Assembly (NCBI GenBank): GCA_028687415.1
Contig: JAQUAC010000186.1
Span: forward strand, 1-5,200
DNA: 5,200 nt
Reading direction: 5' to 3'
From: Acidocella sp.
Lineage (GTDB): Bacteria > Pseudomonadota > Alphaproteobacteria > Acetobacterales > Acetobacteraceae
This document shows, piece by piece, positions 1 to 5,200 of the stretch (within the stretch, counting starts at the first letter, position 1; each line of letters starts with the position of its first letter). The notes under the pieces were generated by a model, which did no database searches, was not told where the DNA came from, and worked only from the letters and a program-made list of their open reading frames with translations. The position numbers were made by a program, and so were the translations under genes.

Positions 1-684
1 GAGTGTCTCGGCGTGGTCGGCGCCAGCGGCTCGGGAAAATCAACACTTGGCCGCGCCGTGCTGCAAATTCTTCAATACGAGGGCAAGGTGCTGCTCAATG
101 GCCAGGATTTCTCGGCCCTAAAAGGCAGCCCCCGACGCGCCCTGCGCCGCAAGCTCCAGGTGGTGTTCCAGGCCCCGCGTGAATCCATGAACCCGCGCAT
201 GCGCATCGGCGAGATCATCGCCGAGCCGCTGCTCTTGAAGGGCGGGCTTGGTAAAGCTGAAATGCGCGCCCGCGTGGAAACCCTGCTCGCCAGTGTCGGG
301 CTGAACCCCGAAATCGCGCAACTCCTGCCCGGCACGGTCTCCGGCGGTCAGGCGCAGCGCATCGCCATTGCCCGCGCCCTGGCGGCGGAGCCGGAGCTGA
401 TCGTGCTGGACGAACCCACCTCCGCGCTGGACGTCTCCACCCAGGCGATGCTGCTGAACCTTTTGAAAGACATCGCCTTCCGCCATGCGTTGTCCTACAT
501 CCTCATCAGCCATGACTTCGCCGTCGTCAGCTACATGGCGGACCGAATCGCGGTACTGAATGCCGGGCGCATCGTCGAGATGAACGAGACCGCCGTACTC
601 ATCTCATCCCCGCAACACGACTACACCAGGGCGCTCATCGCCGCCGCCCCGCAACTGCACGCCCAAGGAGTTTCCAGCGTATGA
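1..684 (+). CDS. ABC importer ATPase domain, YejF/OppF-like, 5' partial
   Basis: The frame is open from base 1, so the gene begins upstream; the GTG at 13 lies inside the Walker A region and is not the true start. Counting codons from base 1, the nucleotide-binding domain is complete: Walker A GASGSGKST (7-15), Q-loop Q57 in VVFQAPRESMNPR, signature VSGGQ (113-117), Walker B LIVLDE (133-138) followed by PTSALD, and H-loop H171 in LISHD. The protein would sit on the cytoplasmic face of the inner membrane and hydrolyse ATP to drive import, most likely of peptides or peptide-like compounds. The VFQ-P-x-S-x-NPR pattern is typical of the peptide/nickel (Opp/Dpp) class. It stops soon after PQHDYTRAL, without the cysteine-containing C-terminal extension of OppD/OppF/DppD/DppF. 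That ending resembles the second half of the fused two-ATPase protein YejF, so this is probably the C-terminal half of such a fusion. The stop overlaps the next start (ATGA, 681-684). Substrate is unknown. Confidence 0.93.
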   Translation, partial: ECLGVVGASGSGKSTLGRAVLQILQYEGKVLLNGQDFSALKGSPRRALRRKLQVVFQAPRESMNPRMRIGEIIAEPLLLKGGLGKAEMRARVETLLASVGLNPEIAQLLPGTVSGGQAQRIAIARALAAEPELIVLDEPTSALDVSTQAMLLNLLKDIAFRHALSYILISHDFAVVSYMADRIAVLNAGRIVEMNETAVLISSPQHDYTRALIAAAPQLHAQGVSSV

Positions 685-1316
685 GCGAGTTTTTCCGGCT
701 TGTCCTGCTCACCGGCGGGTTGCTTGCCATCATGCCGGTGCTGCTTGTCGTCACGCTGAGCGTGGCCATCGAGCGGCTATATTTGCTGCAAAAAATCCTG
801 CGCCAAGGCCGCGACATTCACAGCAAGCTGCGCCGCGTCGCCTTCGGAGATATTGCCGGGCTGCAAGCGGTGGCGGATCAGTCAACCGGCACGCTGCAAG
901 GCCATCTCATTACCACCGCCATCGCTTCACGCGGCAAGAATGCCGAGGAGATGGAGATGCATTTGGAAGAAGAAATCCTCTCCGCCACACCGCAGATCAC
1001 CCGCCGGCTCTGGATTCTCGACACCTCCGTCACCATCGCGCCGTTGCTCGGTCTGTTCGGCACCATCATCGGCATGATCCAGGCTTTTGACGTGCTCGCC
1101 ACCAATGGCGGCCCCACCAAGGTCACCGGCGGCATCGCCGACGCGCTGGTCTCCACCGGCGCCGGCCTGCTCATTGCCATCATCGCCGTGTATTTCGTGA
1201 ATTATTTCAATTCGCTCACGCGCCAAATCATGCATCAGCTCGACCTCATCAAGCTCATCCTCATTAACCGCATGCACGGCAAGGGGCTTGCCGCGCCCCC
1301 CGTGGCGGAGGCTTAA
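681..1316 (+). CDS. exbB: MotA/TolQ/ExbB-family proton channel protein
   Basis: This 211-residue inner-membrane protein should form the pentameric stator which, with the downstream ExbD/TolR partner, uses proton motive force to energise TonB-type outer-membrane transport. Three hydrophobic segments are visible: about 7-30 followed by ER (31-32), about 111-135, and about 151-177. A long hydrophilic cytoplasmic stretch lies between the first two. TM2 carries APLLGLFGTIIGMIQAF with T128, and TM3 carries GGIADALVSTGAGLLIAI with T159. These line up with the two polar threonines of ExbB (T148 and T181 in E. coli) that line the channel. It is shorter than E. coli ExbB or TolQ. The start is well supported by AAGGAG at 665-670, 10 bases upstream, and by the ATGA overlap with the ABC gene. 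The neighbours do not decide between an ExbB and a TolQ role: no tolA, tolB or pal is in view, and an adjacent importer ATPase favours ExbB. Confidence 0.93.
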   Translation: MSEFFRLVLLTGGLLAIMPVLLVVTLSVAIERLYLLQKILRQGRDIHSKLRRVAFGDIAGLQAVADQSTGTLQGHLITTAIASRGKNAEEMEMHLEEEILSATPQITRRLWILDTSVTIAPLLGLFGTIIGMIQAFDVLATNGGPTKVTGGIADALVSTGAGLLIAIIAVYFVNYFNSLTRQIMHQLDLIKLILINRMHGKGLAAPPVAEA

Positions 1317-1319
1317 CCC

Positions 1320-1718
1320 ATGCGCAAGCGCCGCGACCTGCTGGAGCGCGAGAAGCCCCGGCTCGAAATCGTGCCGATGATCGACATCATGATGTTCCTG
1401 CTTGTGTTCTTCGTGATGATCGTGCTGCACATGATCCCCGATTCCGGCGTCACGCTCTCCCTCCCCGGCGCCACCACAGCGCAGCAATTACCACATACAC
1501 AAGTGGTCATCGTCATCGACCAGTCAGGCAACACACATGTGCAGAATCAGACCATGACGCCGGACGCGCTGGCCGCGTATCTGCAAAACCTTAAAAACAC
1601 AGACGTCATCATCGCCGGAGATAAAGGCGCGAAGCTGCAACAATTAATGTCGGTGATGGACATTGTTCGCAAGGCGGGCATCACGAATATCGGCATCGCC
1701 ACCACCAATACCCCATAA
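1320..1718 (+). CDS. exbD: ExbD/TolR-family biopolymer transport protein
   Basis: This 132-residue protein is the expected partner of the preceding channel subunit. A short basic cytoplasmic N-terminus (MRKRRD) leads to one membrane helix at about 18-38, which begins PRLEIVPMIDIMMFLLVF. D22 in that helix matches the essential proton-carrying aspartate of ExbD (D25) and TolR (D23). The rest is a small periplasmic domain ending SVMDIVRKAGITNIGIAT (111-128), the usual conserved end of the family. The start follows the exbB stop by 3 bases and is set by GGAGG at 1307-1311, 8 bases upstream. The usual N-x-T/V-P before the helix is here I-V-P. The pair belongs to the same transcription unit as the ABC gene. 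TolR is the alternative name; the distinction cannot be made from sequence alone here. Confidence 0.92.
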   Translation: MRKRRDLLEREKPRLEIVPMIDIMMFLLVFFVMIVLHMIPDSGVTLSLPGATTAQQLPHTQVVIVIDQSGNTHVQNQTMTPDALAAYLQNLKNTDVIIAGDKGAKLQQLMSVMDIVRKAGITNIGIATTNTP

Positions 1719-1725
1719 CCAAACC

Positions 1726-2901
1726 ATGGCCCGCATCGCCACCCTCATACCGGTGCTGCTCGGGCTGGCGTTGTTCGCCCTTGGAGTGAAAGCGCAACTC
1801 CTGCGGCTTGCGCTTTTCCTGCATCAGGGGCTGGGTTTCACCGACCCGTACTGCACCACGGGATATTGCGACTACAGCATGTTCTGGCTCGCGGGCATCT
1901 TCGCCCATCACGGCCAAGGCGCCCTACTCTACGACCACACCCGCTACGCCGCGCTGGCCTCGCATATCCTCCCCTACCAATCCGGCTGGTGGCCCTTCGT
2001 CTACCCGCCCACAATATTGCTGCCCGCGGCACTCATCGCCAGCCTGCCTTTGGCGGCGGGGTATTACGCGCTCTCCGCCCTCACGCTCGCCGCCTCGGCA
2101 TTACTGCTACGCCGCGCCAATATCCCGCGCTGGTGCATCCTCGCCGGACTCATCTCTCCCGCCGCCATGTGGAATCTCTATCTCGGCCAGTTCGGGCTGC
2201 TCTGCGGCGCGTTGCTGGCCTATGGGCTGGCAACCATGCACGCGCGCCCCCTCCGCGCCGGGGCGGCACTCTCCCTGCTGGCAATCAAACCGCAATACGC
2301 TTTGCTTGTGCCCGTGGCGGTACTGGCCCGACGCAACTGGCGGACACTCATCGCCGGCGCCCTCGGGCTGCTATTCCTGCTTGCCCTGTCCTGCATCTTT
2401 GGCGGCACAGCCACATGGGCAGCTTATCTCGGCCCCGGACGTGCCGCCATGCGCACACTACTGAACCAGCCCTTCGCCCCCGGCTACCAGGCCATGGGCA
2501 GCTCCGTGTTCTGGATGCTCCGCAGCCTTCACGCCTCCCTGCCCCTCGCCTATGCGGGCCAGGGCGCGGTCAGCCTCACCTGCGCACTCGCCACTTGGCG
2601 GCTCTGGCGCAACAATTCTGAAAACCGCCTGCCCGTCACGGTATTTTTGTCATTGCTCGCCAGCCCCTACGGCTTCACCGACGATCTCGCCATCTATTCC
2701 GTGCTGCTGCCCACACTCGCCCGGCGGAATACACCCTGGCGCAACGCTGCCCTCGCTTGGCTCTATGTCGCCCCGGCCTTCATCCCGAAATTCGTTACGG
2801 CTTTCGGTTTCCTGCCAACACCGTTGCTCCTGCTCGCGGCTTTATGCCTTGCGCAGCAGAAACAGCGCCTGTTCACCAAAAAGATTAGCCAGCGCGCGTG
2901 A
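1726..2901 (+). CDS. Glycosyltransferase family 87 (DUF2029) membrane protein
   Basis: This 391-residue polytopic membrane protein has roughly ten hydrophobic segments, the first at about 5-30. Family features are visible: an acidic residue in the first loop (D49 in CDYSMFW), FVYPPT (91-96), GQFG (154-157), a KPQ motif (188-190) and a late SPYGFTDD loop (313-320). GT87 members are GT-C fold enzymes that use polyprenyl-phosphate sugars; mycobacterial relatives are mannosyltransferases. The sugar and acceptor here cannot be told. I chose the ATG at 1726 because the first membrane helix starts right after it. A TTG at 1663 would add 21 residues rich in Arg, Ser and Pro that overlap exbD. No good Shine-Dalgarno precedes 1726, and the 7-base gap after exbD suggests translational coupling. 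The 3' end overlaps the convergent metW by 60 bases. A link to the transport genes is unproven. Confidence 0.82.
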   Translation: MARIATLIPVLLGLALFALGVKAQLLRLALFLHQGLGFTDPYCTTGYCDYSMFWLAGIFAHHGQGALLYDHTRYAALASHILPYQSGWWPFVYPPTILLPAALIASLPLAAGYYALSALTLAASALLLRRANIPRWCILAGLISPAAMWNLYLGQFGLLCGALLAYGLATMHARPLRAGAALSLLAIKPQYALLVPVAVLARRNWRTLIAGALGLLFLLALSCIFGGTATWAAYLGPGRAAMRTLLNQPFAPGYQAMGSSVFWMLRSLHASLPLAYAGQGAVSLTCALATWRLWRNNSENRLPVTVFLSLLASPYGFTDDLAIYSVLLPTLARRNTPWRNAALAWLYVAPAFIPKFVTAFGFLPTPLLLLAALCLAQQKQRLFTKKISQRA

Positions 2902-3459
2902 GCGCCGCCACGGCGTGCGCGCCCCTTCCTCATCGGCGGCCAGCCACTCTTCCACAATGTACCCGTCCTTATCGCACAGCGCGAAAAAGTCCCGGATCGT
3001 GCAAGGGTGAATGTTCGGCGTCTCGTACCACATGCGGCTCCAATTCGCCGTCATCGGCATGCGGCCGGTCAGCAGCAATTGCAGCCGCAGCGTCCAATGC
3101 CCGAAATTCGGAAAACTCACGATCGCATGCGTACTGATGCGCAGCATCTGCGCCAGCACCTCGCGCGGCTTCTCCACCGCCTGTAGCGTGCGCGAGAGAA
3201 TCACATAATCGAACGCACCATCCGGGTAAGCCGCGAGGTCCGCATCCGCATCGCCCTGCATCACCGGCACGCCATGGCCAATGGCCCGCGTCACCGTCTG
3301 CATGTCGATCTCCAACCCCCGCGCGTCGCATTTCTTCTCGCGGAACAGATGCTCGATCAGCGTGCCCTCGGAGCAGCCAATATCCAGCACGCGCGAGCCC
3401 GGCGCCACCATGGCCGCGATCAGCGCCAGATCGACGCGCATTTTCTTTGGCCCGCTCAT
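2842..3459 (-). CDS. metW: MetW, methionine biosynthesis partner of MetX
   Basis: This 205-residue protein has a class I methyltransferase-like fold and matches MetW throughout. It shows a SAM-type glycine motif at 24-32 (VLDIGCSEG), FDYVILSRTLQAV (83-95), IVSFPNFGHW (113-122), GRMP (132-135) and WYETPNIHPCTIRDF (144-158). In other proteobacteria metW is co-transcribed with metX and is needed for, or supports, homoserine acylation; no methylation reaction is established. The ATG at 3459 overlaps the metX stop as ATGA (3459-3456), indicating translational coupling. A second in-frame ATG (M7, 3441-3439) begins MRVDLALI, which resembles the start of Pseudomonas MetW, so the true start could be there. 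Glycine motif I reads C-S-E-G where family members usually have C-G-D-G. The last 19 codons and stop overlap the convergent glycosyltransferase gene. Confidence 0.93.
   Translation of the reverse strand: MSGPKKMRVDLALIAAMVAPGSRVLDIGCSEGTLIEHLFREKKCDARGLEIDMQTVTRAIGHGVPVMQGDADADLAAYPDGAFDYVILSRTLQAVEKPREVLAQMLRISTHAIVSFPNFGHWTLRLQLLLTGRMPMTANWSRMWYETPNIHPCTIRDFFALCDKDGYIVEEWLAADEEGARTPWRRSRALANLFGEQALFLLRKA
2892..2922 (+). terminator. GC-rich bulged hairpin at the GT87 stop, possible terminator
   Basis: GCGCGC at 2892-2897 pairs with GCGCGC at 2917-2922. Inside it, CGCCG (2903-2907) pairs with CGGCG (2911-2915), with one more G-T pair and a 3-base loop. This gives about 12 base pairs with one 4-base bulge on the left that contains most of the GT87 stop codon. 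No T-run follows on the + strand, only CCCCTTCCTC, so it is not a classical intrinsic terminator. It also lies inside the metW coding sequence (codons about 180-190) and could be a chance product of high GC. It may still slow or stop transcription at the convergent junction. Confidence 0.3.
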
Positions 3460-4598
3460 TTCAGCCCCGCATGCTCCGCGCAGCCGGCGAGGAACCCGCC
3501 CAGGCTGCGGTGAAAATCAGGTTCCTCGAGCAGGAAGGCGTCATGCCCCTTATCGGACTGCACTTCCACGAAGGACACGTTCGCCGCCACATGGTTCAGC
3601 GCCCGCGCGATGGCACGCGACTGCGCCGTGGGGAACAGCCAGTCAGACGAGAACGAAACCAGCAGGAACCGCGTCTTGGTGCCCTTGAACGCATTGGCCA
3701 GCACGCCGCCATAATCCGCCGCCAGATCGAACAGATCCATCGCCCGCGTGATGGTGAGGTAGGAATTCGCGTCAAACCGCCGCACGAAGCTGGAGCCCTG
3801 GTATTGCAGGTAGCTCTCTACCTCGAACCGGTCCCCCAACGAGGACAGCTCCGCCGCATCCTGCAATTTGCGGCCGAATTTGCGCGTTAGCGCGACCTCG
3901 GAAACATAAGTGATATGCGCGGTCATGCGCGCCACGGCCAAACCGCGCTCGGGGGTCACCCCCTCCGCCCAGTACCGCCCGCCATAAAAGAACGGGTCCG
4001 CCGCGATCGCCTGCCGGCCGATCTCATGGAAAGCGATGTTCTGCGCCGAATGGTAATAGGCCGCCGCCACCGGCACGGCGGCGAACACCATCGCGGGGAA
4101 CTGCGTCGCCCAGGAGAGCGTCTGCATGCCGCCCATGGAGCCGCCAACCACGGCGAACAGCCGGGCAATGCCCAGATGCTCCACCAGCAGCTTCTGCGCC
4201 CGCACCATGTCGTGAATCGTCACCGGCGGAAAATCCGTACCCCAGGGGCGGAGGGGGTCATCCTCATGCGGGCTGCGCGGCCCGGTGGAACCCATGCAGC
4301 CGCCCAGCACATTGGCGCAGATGACGAAATATTTGTCGGTATCCACCGGCTTGCCCGGCCCCACCGCGCGCTCCCACCAGCCAGGCCGGCCCGTCTCCGG
4401 GTTGGTCTCGGCCACATACTGGTCGCAGGTTAGCGGGTGGCATACCAAAATCGCGTTGCTCTTCGCCGCGTTCAGCGTGCCGTATGTGCGGTAAGCCACG
4501 GTAACTTCACGCAAATGCCGCCCGCAATCCAGCGCCAGACCTTGCGAAAAGGTCACGCTCTGGTGCTGCGTCTCGCTCTGTGCCGTGCTCTGGTCCAT
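3456..4598 (-). CDS. metX: Homoserine O-acyltransferase MetX (probably acetyl)
   Basis: This 380-residue cytoplasmic alpha/beta-hydrolase-fold enzyme transfers an acyl group from acyl-CoA to the hydroxyl of L-homoserine, the committed step of methionine synthesis. The catalytic triad is visible: nucleophile S154 in VGGSMGGMQ, D319 in SSDWLFP and H352 in DKGHDAFLLE. Family blocks VAYRTYGTLN (34-43), LVCHPLTCDQ (51-60) and NVLGGCMGSTGP (96-107) are intact, and the length is normal. The residue two after the catalytic aspartate is L321. As I recall, this position is Arg in MetX proteins that use succinyl-CoA and Leu-like in acetyl-CoA users, so acetyltransferase is favoured. The ATG at 4598 is the only reasonable start: the next in-frame Met is residue 102. 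The region before it lacks a clear Shine-Dalgarno. It forms an operon with metW and is divergent from the chorismate mutase gene. Confidence 0.95.
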   Translation of the reverse strand: MDQSTAQSETQHQSVTFSQGLALDCGRHLREVTVAYRTYGTLNAAKSNAILVCHPLTCDQYVAETNPETGRPGWWERAVGPGKPVDTDKYFVICANVLGGCMGSTGPRSPHEDDPLRPWGTDFPPVTIHDMVRAQKLLVEHLGIARLFAVVGGSMGGMQTLSWATQFPAMVFAAVPVAAAYYHSAQNIAFHEIGRQAIAADPFFYGGRYWAEGVTPERGLAVARMTAHITYVSEVALTRKFGRKLQDAAELSSLGDRFEVESYLQYQGSSFVRRFDANSYLTITRAMDLFDLAADYGGVLANAFKGTKTRFLLVSFSSDWLFPTAQSRAIARALNHVAANVSFVEVQSDKGHDAFLLEEPDFHRSLGGFLAGCAEHAGLK

Positions 4599-4699
4599 CT
4601 CTTGGCCCGCATATGCGCTGGCAGCCCCCCGCGTGCAAGCCTTTGGGACCTTCAGAGGCGCTTGTTGGCCCGCGCGGAATTAGGCTAACAGGGCAGGCG
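4599..4699. promoter_or_regulatory. Divergent spacer between metX and chorismate mutase gene
   Basis: These 101 bases must hold the start signals for the right-hand + strand gene and probably for metX-metW as well. The only AT-rich patch is GAATTAGGCTAACA (4677-4690), next to the chorismate mutase start, and it could serve as a -10 region. On the + strand TTGTTG (4662-4667) lies 16 bases before GCTAAC (4684-4689), a weak sigma-70-like pair that would give an almost leaderless transcript. No convincing -35/-10 pair is seen for metX; transcription from near the AT patch would leave a leader of about 70-90 bases. I did not recognise a SAM-II or other known SAM riboswitch in that leader. Confidence 0.4.
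4636..4664 (-). other. Imperfect inverted repeat in the metX leader
   Basis: CAAGC (4636-4640) is matched by GCTTG (4660-4664), separated by 19 bases. An alternative register pairs GCCT (4639-4642) with AGGC (4656-4659), flanked by CAA/TTG with a 2-base bulge. Read on the minus strand it would be a modest stem-loop in the metX 5' untranslated region. As DNA it could be an operator for a dimeric regulator. Pairing is short, so chance is a real alternative. Confidence 0.25.
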
Positions 4700-5200
4700 A
4701 TGAACGTTTCCGCCCCCTCCGCCAGCCGGCTTGGCCAACTCCGCGCGCAGCTGGACGCGCTCGACGACCAGATCCACGATCTGCTGATGCAACGCGCCCG
4801 GATCGTGGAATCCGTAGCCACTGAAGGCGGCAAGAAAGGCACCAAAATTCGCCCGGGGCGCGAGGCCGTAATCCTGCGCCGCCTGCTCGCCAGGCATGAG
4901 GGCGCGCTGCCCCAGCAGGCCATCATCCGCCTCTGGCGCGAGATTTTCGGCGCGGCACTGATCATTGAGGGCGGGCAGACCATGGCGGTGTGCGACGGCG
5001 AGGGCGGCGAAACCCGCCTGGCCCTGGCCCGCGAGCATTTCGGCCCGCTCACCCCCGTGCGGCGCCACCACAACCCCTCGCAAACCCTGGCGGACTTGGC
5101 GCGCGAGGGCGGCGCCCAGCTCGCCATCCTACCGCCCCTGGCCGAGGATGACGAAGCCCATGGCGGCTGGTGGCCGCTGCTCACCGCCACCGGCCAAAGC
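4700..5200 (+). CDS. Chorismate mutase (AroQ type) with extra C-terminal domain, 3' partial
   Basis: The reading frame opens at the ATG at 4700 and stays open to the window edge (167 codons seen). Residues about 10-92 form the three-helix AroQ chorismate mutase domain, which converts chorismate to prephenate for Phe and Tyr synthesis. Expected active-site residues are R15 in LRAQLDALDDQI, R32 in LLMQRARIVESVA, and R54-E55 in RPGREAVILRRL, aligning with R11, R28, R51 and E52 of the E. coli P-protein domain. E90 falls near its Gln88. The equivalent of Lys39 is not clear; K45, K46 and K49 lie nearby in a Gly/Lys-rich loop. From about 94 a second region starts (TMAVCDGEGGE...REHFG...), with some resemblance to periplasmic-binding-protein or prephenate-dehydratase-like folds; its role is unknown. 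AGGG at 4690-4693 is a weak ribosome site. In related bacteria hisC and tyrA often follow, but they are outside this window. Confidence 0.85.
   Translation, partial: MNVSAPSASRLGQLRAQLDALDDQIHDLLMQRARIVESVATEGGKKGTKIRPGREAVILRRLLARHEGALPQQAIIRLWREIFGAALIIEGGQTMAVCDGEGGETRLALAREHFGPLTPVRRHHNPSQTLADLAREGGAQLAILPPLAEDDEAHGGWWPLLTATGQS

Noticed and set aside
1663..1725. TTG start at 1663 for the GT87 gene
   Set aside because: It would add a 21-residue non-membrane Arg/Ser/Pro-rich segment overlapping the conserved end of exbD; the ATG at 1726 directly precedes the first membrane helix.
1808..2621. Overlapping + strand frames inside the GT87 gene
   Set aside because: They are Arg/Ser/Pro-rich in composition with no family motifs, while the GT87 frame has membrane helices and conserved motifs throughout.
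3447..4598. Long + strand open frames opposite metX (for example 3447-3890, 3915-4433 and 4437-4688)
   Set aside because: They are Arg/His/Pro-rich shadow frames of a strongly conserved MetX coding strand, with no recognisable domains, as expected in GC-rich DNA.
4599..4699. SAM-II (metA/SAM-alpha) riboswitch upstream of metX
   Set aside because: Expected from alphaproteobacterial metX context, but I could not find the conserved stem, U-rich loop and GCUAAA-type 3' segment on the minus strand. A covariance search would settle it.
4507..5190. Long minus-strand frame of 227 codons opposite the chorismate mutase gene and running into metX
   Set aside because: The + strand frame from 4700 carries clear AroQ active-site residues. 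The minus frame is low-complexity Ser/Arg/Pro sequence and overlaps metX in another frame.
1..5200. Mobile, defence or CRISPR elements
   Set aside because: No transposase, integrase, nuclease, toxin-antitoxin or regularly spaced repeats were seen; every stretch over about 100 bases is explained by a conserved gene.

Overview
The window is a GC-rich (clearly above 60% by eye), densely coding stretch typical of an alphaproteobacterium. A metX-metW pair divergent from a chorismate mutase gene, plus the style of the proteins, suggests Rhodospirillales or Acetobacteraceae; this placement is an inference from gene order and protein character, not from a search. I see no RNA genes, insertion sequences, CRISPR arrays, tRNAs or phage genes.

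The left half (1-2901, + strand) reads as the tail of one operon. It holds the C-terminal ATPase domain of an oligopeptide-type (YejF/OppF-like) ABC importer, cut by the window start, then an ExbB/TolQ/MotA-family proton channel subunit, an ExbD/TolR-family partner, and a polytopic glycosyltransferase-87 (DUF2029) membrane protein. Spacing is tight: a 4-base ATGA overlap, a 3-base gap and a 7-base gap. An inner-membrane importer ATPase translationally coupled to a TonB-type motor pair suggests that uptake across both membranes is expressed as one unit. No TonB or outer-membrane receptor is in view.

The middle (2842-4598, - strand) is a metX-metW operon for methionine biosynthesis: homoserine O-acyltransferase followed by its partner MetW, joined by a 4-base ATGA overlap. 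The 3' end of metW overlaps the convergent glycosyltransferase gene by 60 bases. A strong GC-rich hairpin in that overlap brackets the glycosyltransferase stop codon.

The right end (4700-5200, + strand) is the start of a chorismate mutase protein: an AroQ-type helical domain followed by a second domain cut by the window edge. It is divergent from metX across a 101-base spacer, the only real intergenic region here, which holds one AT-rich patch and an imperfect inverted repeat.

The genes look like conserved chromosomal functions rather than an accessory island. The points most worth a second look are the ABC/ExbBD coupling, the acyl-CoA specificity of this MetX alongside MetW, the convergent overlap with its hairpin, and the C-terminal domain of the chorismate mutase.
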